33,999 nt of DNA from NCBI GenBank assembly GCA_030655395.1, contig JAURVQ010000089.1:1-33999 (forward strand), given 5' to 3'. The notes beneath the pieces are model-generated. The model searched no databases and was not told the DNA's origin. It saw only the letters and a program-made list of their open reading frames with translations. The DNA is from Gammaproteobacteria bacterium. Its GTDB lineage: Bacteria > Pseudomonadota > Gammaproteobacteria > SURF-13. Positions 24,468 to 32,308 of the stretch are shown one piece after another. Made by a program: the position numbers and the translations under genes. Positions within the stretch are counted from its first letter, which is position 1; each line of letters begins with the position of its first letter.

Positions 24468-25715
24468 ATGACGTTGACGCCTCATTCCAAGCAATGCCGC
24501 TTCTGCGGCAGCGGCCTTTCCCGCACCTTCTGCGACCTTGGCATGTCGCCGTTGTCAAATGCCTACGTGAAGGCTGACGCGCTGGAGCGCATGGAGCGGT
24601 TCTACCCGCTACATGCCTACGTGTGCGAGTCGTGTCTGTTGGTGCAGCTGCAGGAATTTGCAAGCCCCGAACATATCTTCGACGGCTACGCTTATTTCTC
24701 CTCCTATTCGGAATCTTGGCTGCGACACTGCCGGGCCTACACTGACTATATGATCGAGCGTTTCAGCTTGGGCCGCGAGCATCAGGTGGTCGAGATCGCC
24801 AGTAATGATGGCTATCTGCTCAAATACTTCAAGGCGCACGACATCCCGGTGCTCGGCATCGAGCCGGCGGAAAATGTGGCGCGCGTCGCGCAAGAGCAGG
24901 GAATCAAAACGCTGGTGAAGTTCTTCGGCGCTGAAACCGCCGATGGATTGGCGGCGACCGGCACCCGCGCCGACTTGCTCTTGGGCAACAACGTGCTCGC
25001 GCACGTGCCGGATATCAACGATTTCGTGCGCGGCCTGAAAATTCTGCTCAAGCCCAATGGTGTGATCACCATGGAATTCCCCCATCTGCTGCGGATGATA
25101 GAGGAAAACCAGTTCGACACCATCTATCACGAGCATTTCTCGTATTTTTCGTTCCAGACCGTGGAGCGAGTATTCGCTCATCACGGTCTCTCACTGTTCG
25201 ACGTCGAGGAATTTACCACACATGGTGGTTCGATCCGCATTTTTGCGCAGCATCCTGAAACCGGCAAATGTGCGGTCGGCTCACGTGTCGCGGCGATGCG
25301 CGATAAGGAAGCCGCATTCGGAATCGACAGGCTGGAAACCTACGCCGGCTTTGCCGAGCAGGCGCGCCAAACCAAGTACGCGCTGCTCGATTTCCTGATC
25401 GGCGCGAAGCGCGCAAAGAAAACGGTTGTCGGCTACGGCGCGCCGGCTAAAGGCAACACCCTGCTCAACTATTGCGGCATCCGTACGGATTTCCTGGATT
25501 ACACCGTGGACCGCAGCCCGCACAAGCAGGGTACCTATCTTCCCGGCACGCGTATCCCGGTCTTTGCGCCGGAGAAACTCGCGGAAACCCGGCCTGACTA
25601 TGTGCTGATCCTGCCGTGGAACCTCAAGGGTGAAATCATCGATCAGATGTCTTATGTACGTGAATGGGGTGCGAAATTCGTCATCCCGATTCCTCATGTG
25701 GAGGTGATTGCTTGA
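24468..25715 (+). CDS. TylCIII/NovU-like sugar C-methyltransferase
   Basis: This SAM-dependent enzyme methylates carbon 3 (or 5) of a 4-keto-6-deoxy sugar nucleotide. The N-terminal zinc domain is seen as C10-x2-C13 with C53-x2-C56. The SAM motif VVEIASNDGYLLKYF is near residue 107, LLGNNVLAHVPDINDF follows, and the catalytic-region TIYHEHFSYFS is near 222. The C-terminal domain has GYGAPAKGNTLLNY, the mark of the Methyltransf_14 part. The 415 residues match the three-domain family of antibiotic-sugar C-methyltransferases. The stop overlaps the next start as TTGA. With RfbF/RfbG supplying CDP-4-keto-6-deoxyglucose and an epimerase and reductase following, a CDP-linked 3-C-methyl sugar is predicted (inference). 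Confidence 0.9.
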   Translation: MTLTPHSKQCRFCGSGLSRTFCDLGMSPLSNAYVKADALERMERFYPLHAYVCESCLLVQLQEFASPEHIFDGYAYFSSYSESWLRHCRAYTDYMIERFSLGREHQVVEIASNDGYLLKYFKAHDIPVLGIEPAENVARVAQEQGIKTLVKFFGAETADGLAATGTRADLLLGNNVLAHVPDINDFVRGLKILLKPNGVITMEFPHLLRMIEENQFDTIYHEHFSYFSFQTVERVFAHHGLSLFDVEEFTTHGGSIRIFAQHPETGKCAVGSRVAAMRDKEAAFGIDRLETYAGFAEQARQTKYALLDFLIGAKRAKKTVVGYGAPAKGNTLLNYCGIRTDFLDYTVDRSPHKQGTYLPGTRIPVFAPEKLAETRPDYVLILPWNLKGEIIDQMSYVREWGAKFVIPIPHVEVIA

Positions 25716-26245
25716 ACTTTTCACCGTCTGGGCTTGATGGCGCTTATGTCATCGATATTGAACCGGCGATGGATGAAAGAGGATTTTTCGCCCGCAGTTG
25801 GTGCCGCCGGGAGTTTGAGAAGCACGGCCTCAATACGGATATCGCACAGTGCAGCATATCCTTCAACAAGAAGTGCGGGACGTTGCGCGGCATGCATTAC
25901 CAAGGTAAGCCATGCGAGGAAACCAAACTGGTGCGCTGCACTTACGGCGCGATTTACGACGTGATTGTTGATCTGCGGCCGGAGTCTCTCACCTTCAAGA
26001 AATGGGTCGCGGTGGAGTTAAGCGCCGAAAACTGGCGCATGATTTACATCCCCCCCGGCTTTGCCCATGGGTTTCAGACCTTGGTTGATGATACGGAAGT
26101 TTTTTACCAGATATCCGAATTTTATTGTCCAGAGGCCTCTGGGAGTGTGCGCTGGGATGATCCCGCGTTCGGGATCAAGTGGCCGCCTGCAGCAGAACGG
26201 GTGATCTCTGAAAGAGACCGCCAGTATCCGGATTTTGTGTTGTGA
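25712..26245 (+). CDS. RmlC-like NDP-4-keto-6-deoxyhexose 3,5- or 5-epimerase
   Basis: This cupin epimerase acts on a 4-keto-6-deoxy sugar nucleotide. Family residues are clear: DERGFFARSW near the N-terminus, the substrate loop CSISFNKKCGTLRGMHYQ with the catalytic His near residue 64, VIVDLRPES with the partner Asp, IPPGFAHGFQTL, and a Tyr in VFYQISEFYCPE. The 177 residues are normal. The TTG at 25712 is supported by GGAGG seven bases upstream and by a TTGA overlap with the C-methyltransferase stop. The longer track start at 25664 lies inside that gene. In C-methyl-sugar pathways such members often epimerise only C5. The NDP carrier here is presumably CDP. Confidence 0.9.
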   Translation: MNFSPSGLDGAYVIDIEPAMDERGFFARSWCRREFEKHGLNTDIAQCSISFNKKCGTLRGMHYQGKPCEETKLVRCTYGAIYDVIVDLRPESLTFKKWVAVELSAENWRMIYIPPGFAHGFQTLVDDTEVFYQISEFYCPEASGSVRWDDPAFGIKWPPAAERVISERDRQYPDFVL

Positions 26246-27165
26246 AAAGAGCGCTGGTGACCGGCGCGACCGGATTTATCGGCCGCCACAGCCTGCCCCG
26301 GCTGCGCGAATCCGGCTATGAAGTGCATGCTGTTTCCTCCCGGAAATCGCCACAAGAACATGGCGAAAATATCACTTGGCATTGTGCAAATTTATTGGAA
26401 TCGGGTGAAATAGCCTCGTTGATGGAGAAAGTGAGGCCGACCCATTTGCTGCATTTTGCGTGGTACGCGGTGCCCGGAAAGTACTGGACGGCGCCTGAAA
26501 ATCTCGCGTGGGTCAAGGCGACAGTGGGCTTGATGCAGGCGTTTTCAGAACAGGGCGGGCAACGTGCAGTGATGGCGGGTAGCTGTGCCGAATACGACTG
26601 GAAATTCGATTATTGTGCCGAGGAGTTTACGCCCTGCCGGCCGGCGACACTTTACGGGGCCTGCAAGTACAGCACGCAGATATTGCTCGATGCATGGTCA
26701 AGACAGGTGGGCATATCGAGCGCCTGGGGCAGGATATTTTTCCTCTACGGTCCCGGCGAATATCCATCACGTCTGGTTCCTTCTGTCATCAATTCTCTCC
26801 TGCATGATGAGCCGGCGCGCTGCACGCACGGCAACCAGGTGCGTGACTTCATGCACGTGGAAGATGTCGCGGCTGCCTTTGTCGGACTGCTGGGTAGCGA
26901 TGTGAAGGGCGCCGTGAACATTGCCTCCGGAATGCCTGTTCCGCTTAAGGATGTCATCTACACCATCGCCGATTATCTGAACAAGCGCAGTCTGGTGCAG
27001 TTGGGCGCGACCCCGACCTCTGTCGGCGAGCCGGACGCCTTGATTGCCGATATTGGTCGGTTGCGTGATGAAGTCAGGTTCAGGCCGCGATATAGCCTGA
27101 AGGAAGGCATCTCTGAAACCATTGAGTATATGGAAGCAGCCACACACTCTGTGCGCCGGCCATAA
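26242..27165 (+). CDS. NAD(P)-dependent sugar-nucleotide 4-ketoreductase/epimerase (extended SDR)
   Basis: This is likely the last enzyme of the CDP-sugar branch, reducing the 4-keto group. The cofactor motif is VTGATGFIGRHSL (residues 5-17), the serine region is MAGSCAEYDW, and the catalytic pair lies in LYGACKYS (Tyr138, Lys142). QVRDFMHVEDVAAAFVGLL is the usual C-terminal landmark. It has 307 residues. The GTG start forms a GTGA overlap with the RmlC-like stop, so the two are coupled. The DegT, C-methyltransferase, epimerase and reductase set mirrors the pathway logic of amino- and C-methyl antibiotic sugars. An epimerase rather than a reductase cannot be excluded. Confidence 0.82.
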   Translation: MKRALVTGATGFIGRHSLPRLRESGYEVHAVSSRKSPQEHGENITWHCANLLESGEIASLMEKVRPTHLLHFAWYAVPGKYWTAPENLAWVKATVGLMQAFSEQGGQRAVMAGSCAEYDWKFDYCAEEFTPCRPATLYGACKYSTQILLDAWSRQVGISSAWGRIFFLYGPGEYPSRLVPSVINSLLHDEPARCTHGNQVRDFMHVEDVAAAFVGLLGSDVKGAVNIASGMPVPLKDVIYTIADYLNKRSLVQLGATPTSVGEPDALIADIGRLRDEVRFRPRYSLKEGISETIEYMEAATHSVRRP

Positions 27166-27177
27166 GGATTGAATCCG

Positions 27178-28233
27178 TTGAAAAGGGGAACGCTATCGGT
27201 TGTCGTCTGTAACTATAACCACGCGCACTATCTTCCAGCGGCTCTGCAGGCCATCTTGGACCAATCTTACCGGCCGCTGGAGGTGATCGTCATTGACGAT
27301 GGCTCAACGGATAACAGCGTAGAAGTAATAGAAGGGTTGGCACGGAAGGATCCGATCGTTCATCTCTATCGCAATGAGCAGAATCAAGGCGTTTGGTTCT
27401 CAGCCAATCGAGGGTTGAGCCTTGCTACTGGCGAGTACATCTATTTCGCGGCGGCTGATGACCGGGTCTGCTCAGGCTTCTTTGGAAAATCGATGGGACT
27501 CTTGGCGCAATATCCACAAGCGGGGCTGTGTTCGGCGTTACTGCAATTAATCGGAGTGGACGGAGAGGATAAGGGGTGGGTCAAATCACCGGTGATTTCT
27601 CCAACTGCCTGTTTTCTGCCGCCGGAGAAGGTTCTTGCCACCTTGACTCGCTACGGCTTCTGGTTCACAGGGCATACGGTCATTTGCCGGCGCGACGCCA
27701 TATTGCGCGAGACCGGCGGCTTCATACCGGAGCTATACCACTATGCGGACCATCTTGTGGATATGGTTGTGGCCCTGAAATGCGGGGCCTGCTTCATACC
27801 CGAGGTGCTTGCGACCTGGCGGGTGTTGGATGCGGGTTATGCCGAGACTCATTTCAACAACGCGGAGCTGTCCCGGGCGACGTTTGAGAAGACAACCCAA
27901 TTAATGCGATCGCCAAAATACGCCGCACTCTTCCCTGAAAAATTTGTGAAAGTGTGGGAAGAGAGGGGATGGTATGGTTTTGAGATGCGCCATTATCGCC
28001 GGCTGATCCAGAATCAATTAGATTTTATCAGCCGGTTAAGAGGGTTGAGGCCAAATTCAACGCTTCTGGACAAGGCCTCCTTCGCCGTGCTTAAGCTATT
28101 GACGCTGACCGGGGGGCTTGTGGGCAAGGCATATCTTTGGCATCGCCGAATAAATTGGGATTTCCCATGGGTGGTCAGGATGCGGCGATCCTATTCGAGA
28201 CATGCCCCCCGAACCCCGGCCCATCGGAAGTGA
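27178..28233 (+). CDS. family 2 (GT-A) glycosyltransferase
   Basis: This glycosyltransferase of 351 residues is probably cytoplasmic or peripherally membrane-bound. LSVVVCNYNHAHYLPAAL at the N-terminus, VIVIDDGSTDNSVEV near residue 38 and YFAAADDRVCSG near 90 form the GT2 donor-binding core; the usual DxD is present as AADD. Later CRRDAILRETGGF and ADHLVDMVVALK fit the acceptor half. The TTG at 27178 is chosen because AAGGA ends nine bases upstream; a TTG at 27169 is too close to it. The C-terminus is very basic. It follows the CDP-sugar reductase by 12 bases, so it may transfer that branched sugar (inference). Confidence 0.85.
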   Translation: MKRGTLSVVVCNYNHAHYLPAALQAILDQSYRPLEVIVIDDGSTDNSVEVIEGLARKDPIVHLYRNEQNQGVWFSANRGLSLATGEYIYFAAADDRVCSGFFGKSMGLLAQYPQAGLCSALLQLIGVDGEDKGWVKSPVISPTACFLPPEKVLATLTRYGFWFTGHTVICRRDAILRETGGFIPELYHYADHLVDMVVALKCGACFIPEVLATWRVLDAGYAETHFNNAELSRATFEKTTQLMRSPKYAALFPEKFVKVWEERGWYGFEMRHYRRLIQNQLDFISRLRGLRPNSTLLDKASFAVLKLLTLTGGLVGKAYLWHRRINWDFPWVVRMRRSYSRHAPRTPAHRK

Positions 28234-28243
28234 GGATGCCCAG

Positions 28244-28274
28244 GACTGAGGATGGTAAAGTGAACTCCTCGGTC
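28244..28274 (+). other. RNA hairpin in the gap before a methyltransferase gene
   Basis: GACTGAGGA (28244-28252) pairs with TCCTCGGTC (28266-28274), nine pairs including one G-U, around a 13-base loop. There is no following T-run, so it is not a standard terminator. It could influence RNA stability or downstream translation. A 21-codon frame from the GTG at 28260 ends in TGA overlapping the next gene's TTG, which may be a coupling leader or chance. Confidence 0.35.
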
Positions 28275-28321
28275 AGGACCGCATTAGTAAAGTCAGAATA
28301 CTCTTGCCCAAGGTGGACCCG

Positions 28322-29215
28322 TTGACTCTGCGCCTATGCCCGTTTTGCCGCAGCGCGGGCGCATTCCTGTTTTATGCCGGCGACGAAAATCGTCGTGTTT
28401 CGGACGCGTGCTTCAGCTACTTGATGTGCTCATCCTGCGAAGCGGTTTTCCTGCCCGAGCCTCCGGCTGATCTCTCGTGCTACTACCAGAGCGAGTATTA
28501 CGACATCCCTGCCCTGGAGCAATTCAAGGCAGTCGCCGGTAAGGATCGAAACAAGATCGAGACCGTGCTGAAATTCGCGCGTGGTGGGCGCCTGTTGGAA
28601 ATCGGTCCGGCCTTCGGCGTGTTCGCCTGGCAGGCAAAACAGGCAGGCTTCGTGGTGGACGTGATCGAAATGGACGCGCGCTGCTGTGAATTCCTGCGCC
28701 AAAACATTGGAGTCAATGTGAGGCAGAGCAACAGCCCGCACAGCGTGATGCCGACGCTACCGCAGCACGAGGTGATCGCCATCTGGCATGTGCTGGAGCA
28801 TCTGCCGGAGCCGCTTGCCTTCCTGCGGGCCGCGGCCGCGAACCTTGCGCCCGGCGGCGTGCTGGTGATCGCCATGCCCAACCCGGACGCGTTTCAGTTC
28901 CGGCTTATGGGCAGGCGCTGGCCACACCTCGACGCGCCGCGCCATCTCACCCTGATCCCGGCGGCCCTGCTCGCGCGCAAGGCGCAGGAGTTGGGGCTGG
29001 ATCGGGTCTATCTAACCAGCGATGACAGCGATGCGCGCAGTTGGAACCGCTTTGGATGGCAGCGCTTGTTGATGAATCGCTTTGCCGGTAAGTTCATGCA
29101 GCGTGTGATGTTCGTGCTGGGCTACGCGCTGAGCCTAATCATGATGCCGTTTGACCGCAAGGCTTTCAACGGTAGCGCGTATACGATCGTTTTCAGAAAA
29201 AAAACATCACCATGA
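28322..29215 (+). CDS. class I SAM-dependent methyltransferase with N-terminal zinc-finger-like motif
   Basis: This Methyltransf_23-type protein of about 297 residues has CPFC and CSSC pairs in its first 45 residues, suggesting a small zinc knuckle. The SAM motif is RLLEIGPAFGVFAWQA near residue 85. AIWHVLEHLPEPLAFL and LAPGGVLVIAMPNPDA are motifs II and III, and DAPRHLTLIP follows. The TTG at 28322, preceded by AAGGTGG, is favoured. The GTG at 28313 and TTG at 28304 are alternatives giving up to six more residues. A hydrophobic stretch near residues 258-275 may anchor it. It ends in an ATGA overlap with the next transferase. The target may be the sugar or lipid-linked glycan. Confidence 0.78.
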   Translation: MTLRLCPFCRSAGAFLFYAGDENRRVSDACFSYLMCSSCEAVFLPEPPADLSCYYQSEYYDIPALEQFKAVAGKDRNKIETVLKFARGGRLLEIGPAFGVFAWQAKQAGFVVDVIEMDARCCEFLRQNIGVNVRQSNSPHSVMPTLPQHEVIAIWHVLEHLPEPLAFLRAAAANLAPGGVLVIAMPNPDAFQFRLMGRRWPHLDAPRHLTLIPAALLARKAQELGLDRVYLTSDDSDARSWNRFGWQRLLMNRFAGKFMQRVMFVLGYALSLIMMPFDRKAFNGSAYTIVFRKKTSP

Positions 29216-30366
29216 AATTTTCAGTGCTGCTCCCCACCCGCAACGGTGGCCCTTTCCTGGCAAACTGTATCCGCTCGATCCTGGATCAGGATTATTCCGA
29301 TCTGGAATTGGTGATTTCCGATAACGCCAACACCGACGAAACGCCGCAGGTCATCCGTGCATTTGCCGGAGACCCGCGCGTCAAGGCATTACGGCTGGAA
29401 ACGCCGGCGTCGGTCACCGACAACTGGAACAACGCCCTCAGCGCCGCTTCGGGTGATTACATCCTGATGATGGGGGACGACGATTACCTGCTGCCGGGCT
29501 ATTTCAGCAGGATGGAGCGCATCCTCAACCAGTACCGCCAGCCCGACTGCGTGGTGCACAACGCCTATTCCTATGTCGCGCCCGGTTCGATCGGCGGCAA
29601 CCCGCAGAGCTTTTACAACGAGGCGCATTTCCATTTCGGCCCAGACCTGGTGCAGGAGGGCATGCTGAGCCCGGAGCAGCGTTTTGCCATCGTGCGTGAC
29701 ATGTTCAGCTTCAAGGTGCGCATTCCGCTCAACATGCAGACCACCCTGGTTGGACGCAAGGTCTTCGGCAAGATCCACGGCGGCACGTTCCAGCCGCCCT
29801 TTCCCGACCACTACGCACTGAACTCGCTGCTGCTCACTGCCGAGAACTGGGTGTTCTCTCCGGAGAAGCTGCTCGTGGTCGGCGTCTCGCCCAAGTCGTT
29901 CGGCCATTACGTCTACAGCAACCAGCAAAGCAGCGGTCTTGCTTACCTTGGCATTGCTGCCGATTTCGAGGGGCGGCTGCCCGGCAATGAGCTGATGAAC
30001 GGCATGCATGTCTGGCTCAACCTGTTAAAGCGGAATTACTCCGAGCTGCTCAAGGGTGTGGAGGTGGATCGCGCCGGCTACGTGCGGCGCCAGGTCTATG
30101 CTTGGTATATGCAAAAGAAGCTTGGCGCGATCACGGTCGGTGATTTCCTGCGCCACCTCGGCCTGCTGTCTTTCCCCGACTGGATTGGGCTGCTCGCCGC
30201 GGTCGCGGACAAGGAGAGTTGGAAACGCCTAGTGCGGTTACTGTCCTCGGGGCGGAAGAGCGATGCTGAAACTCAGTGGCACGGCCTGCAGACGTTGGAG
30301 GGCATTGCCGACATCCGCCAGTTTGCGCAGTGGCTGGCGGTGAATCGGGACGTCCCGAAAGCATGA
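29212..30366 (+). CDS. family 2 (GT-A) glycosyltransferase
   Basis: This GT2 enzyme of 384 residues shows the full N-terminal core: FSVLLPTRNGGPFLANCI, LVISDNANTDETPQV near residue 34 and ILMMGDDDYLLPGYF with the DDD metal site near 88. The segment PFPDHYALNSLL may provide the acceptor-side acid. The C-terminal 150 residues carry no recognised domain. It begins in an ATGA overlap with the methyltransferase and ends in an ATGA overlap with the GT4-type gene, so the four genes 28322-32305 form a single coupled set. Donor and acceptor are unknown. Confidence 0.87.
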   Translation: MKFSVLLPTRNGGPFLANCIRSILDQDYSDLELVISDNANTDETPQVIRAFAGDPRVKALRLETPASVTDNWNNALSAASGDYILMMGDDDYLLPGYFSRMERILNQYRQPDCVVHNAYSYVAPGSIGGNPQSFYNEAHFHFGPDLVQEGMLSPEQRFAIVRDMFSFKVRIPLNMQTTLVGRKVFGKIHGGTFQPPFPDHYALNSLLLTAENWVFSPEKLLVVGVSPKSFGHYVYSNQQSSGLAYLGIAADFEGRLPGNELMNGMHVWLNLLKRNYSELLKGVEVDRAGYVRRQVYAWYMQKKLGAITVGDFLRHLGLLSFPDWIGLLAAVADKESWKRLVRLLSSGRKSDAETQWHGLQTLEGIADIRQFAQWLAVNRDVPKA

Positions 30367-31436
30367 CCCTGGGTCTGCGTATCGGTTATGTACCCATGAC
30401 TCCGGCGTTGGACGCGCCCGGAGACCGACGCCGGTTTGTGCACTACGCGCGTGCAAGAAACCTCCGCTTCGAAATCGCCGATCCGTCTCGGGAGTACGAT
30501 GTGGTGATCCTGTCACAACGTGCCGATCTCAGTGTGTGGAGCCGATACCCGAAAGGCCGTCTGGTCTATGATTTGATCGATTCCTATCTGGCTATCCCCC
30601 GAGGCGACATCAAGGGCCGGCTGCGTGGGCTGGCCAAATTCGTAACGCGCCAGAGCCACTATCCGCAACTTGATCACTGGAAGGCGATTGAGGCGATGTG
30701 TCAGCGCGCCGATGCGGTGGTCTGTAGTACTGAAGAGCAGAAACGCGATATTTCTCCATTCTGCAGCAACGTCCACATCATTCTCGACGCGCACAGCATG
30801 GTCACCCGCACTGTCAAGCACGATTACGCCGCCAGCCAGCCATTCCGGCTGGTGTGGGAGGGCATGCCGCAGACGCTGGGCTCTCTTGACCTGATCCGAT
30901 CCGCACTGGAAAAGCTGCGGCAAAAGCATCCCGTCGAGTTGCATCTGGTGACGGATATTGAGTATTACCGCTATCTCGGTAGATACGGCAGGAGCAGCAC
31001 CCTGAAAGCTGCGCGCCGAATCTTTCCCGATGTTCACCTGCATGAGTGGAAAGAGGAGGATTGCGCCGACATCATCTGTGCCTGCGATATCGCCGTAATC
31101 CCGCTCGTGCTGGACGATCCATTTATCGCCGGCAAGCCTGAGAACAAGCTGTTACTGTTCTGGCGTATGGGCATGCCTGTGGTGGCCTCGGCCACTCCGG
31201 CGTATGTGCGTGCCATGCAGGGCGCGGGCTTGGATCTGACATGCAGGGATAAAGAGCAGTGGTTGCCCGCCCTAGAGCGCCTTCTTGCTGACGAAGCGGC
31301 GCGCTGTGATGCCGGCTGCCGCGGCAAAACCTATGCGGACCACGAGTTCGGGGAAGACAGGCTGCTGGCCCGCTGGGATGCGGTCTTCGCCTCTCTCGGA
31401 TTTACCTGCGGCGCGCATGCGCCAATATTGCCGTGA
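30363..31436 (+). CDS. GT4-like (GT-B) glycosyltransferase
   Basis: This is a two-domain GT-B transferase of 357 residues. The N-terminal domain has LVYDLIDSYLAIP and AVVCSTEEQKRDI near residue 125. The C-terminal domain has FRLVWEGMPQTLGSLDLI, ADIICACDIAVIPL and the donor-binding GKPENKLLLFWRMGMPVVAS near 258-277, where the Glu of PENK is the expected nucleotide-sugar contact. The ATG at 30363 in the ATGA overlap is preferred to the track start at 30276, which lies inside the upstream gene. It ends in a GTGA overlap with the next methyltransferase. A retaining mechanism is typical of the family; the donor is unknown. Confidence 0.78.
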   Translation: MTLGLRIGYVPMTPALDAPGDRRRFVHYARARNLRFEIADPSREYDVVILSQRADLSVWSRYPKGRLVYDLIDSYLAIPRGDIKGRLRGLAKFVTRQSHYPQLDHWKAIEAMCQRADAVVCSTEEQKRDISPFCSNVHIILDAHSMVTRTVKHDYAASQPFRLVWEGMPQTLGSLDLIRSALEKLRQKHPVELHLVTDIEYYRYLGRYGRSSTLKAARRIFPDVHLHEWKEEDCADIICACDIAVIPLVLDDPFIAGKPENKLLLFWRMGMPVVASATPAYVRAMQGAGLDLTCRDKEQWLPALERLLADEAARCDAGCRGKTYADHEFGEDRLLARWDAVFASLGFTCGAHAPILP

Positions 31437-32305
31437 TCCGGATGAAGGTGTCTATGACGAGCTTGCCGCACCACAAGGACGACCGGGTCGTAAAGGGCTT
31501 CGGCGAAGAGTGGAGCCGCTTTACCCAAGGGGGGCTCCCGCCCGACGAGCGGCAGGCGATCTTCGAGGATTACTTCTCCATATTCCCGTGGGGCACACTG
31601 CCTGTCAGCGCATCGGGCGCCGACATCGGCTGCGGCAGCGGGCGCTGGGCGATGCTCGTGGCGCCGCTCGTGGGCGAACTGCACTTGGTGGATGCCAGCG
31701 AGGCTGCGCTGGACGTGGCACGGAGGAATCTCGATCGGGCCGGTAACGTGCGCTTTCATCATGCCAGTGTGGATGAGCTGCCGTTCGCCGAGGAGTCGCT
31801 CGACTTTGCTTATTCGCTCGGCGTGCTGCATCACGTGCCGGACACGCTGGCCGCCTTGCGCTCGGTGGCACGGGCGCTCAAGCCCGGCGCGCCGTTCCTG
31901 GTCTATCTCTATTACGCGTTCGACAATCGTCCGCAGTGGTTTCGCGCGCTGTGGCGGCTGAGCGACTGGGTGCGGCGCGCGATCTCGCGCCTGCCGGTGA
32001 GACCTCGGAACGCCGTGTGCGACGTTATCGCCGTGATCGTCTACTGGCCTTTGGCCAGACTGGCCAAGTTGCTCGATGCGGCCAGTCTGCTCCCCGCTGC
32101 GTGGCCACTTGCGGCCTACCGCGACCGCTCCTTCTACACCATGCGCACGGATGCTCTTGACCGCTTCGGTACACGCATCGAGCAGCGCTTCACGCGCACC
32201 GAGATCGAAGCCATGCTGCGTGCGGCGGGCTTCGATTGCATCCGCTTCTCCGACCGGCTGCCTTACTGGTGTGCGGTTGGCGTCAAGGCCGGCTACCGAA
32301 CCTAG
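31433..32305 (+). CDS. class I SAM-dependent methyltransferase (Methyltransf_11-like)
   Basis: This 290-residue methyltransferase has motif I as GADIGCGSGRWAMLVAPL near residue 62, DASEAALDVARRNL as the acidic strand-two site, VDELPFAEESLDFAYSLGVLHHVPD for motif II/post-II, and LKPGAPFLVYLYY. A hydrophobic stretch around 185-205 could touch the membrane. The GTG at 31433 forms a GTGA overlap with the GT4 stop. An ATG at 31454 preceded by AAGGTG is a credible later start. It likely caps or decorates a sugar in the polymer. It ends three bases before the AsnB-type gene. Confidence 0.8.
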   Translation: MIRMKVSMTSLPHHKDDRVVKGFGEEWSRFTQGGLPPDERQAIFEDYFSIFPWGTLPVSASGADIGCGSGRWAMLVAPLVGELHLVDASEAALDVARRNLDRAGNVRFHHASVDELPFAEESLDFAYSLGVLHHVPDTLAALRSVARALKPGAPFLVYLYYAFDNRPQWFRALWRLSDWVRRAISRLPVRPRNAVCDVIAVIVYWPLARLAKLLDAASLLPAAWPLAAYRDRSFYTMRTDALDRFGTRIEQRFTRTEIEAMLRAAGFDCIRFSDRLPYWCAVGVKAGYRT

Positions 32306-32308
32306 CCC

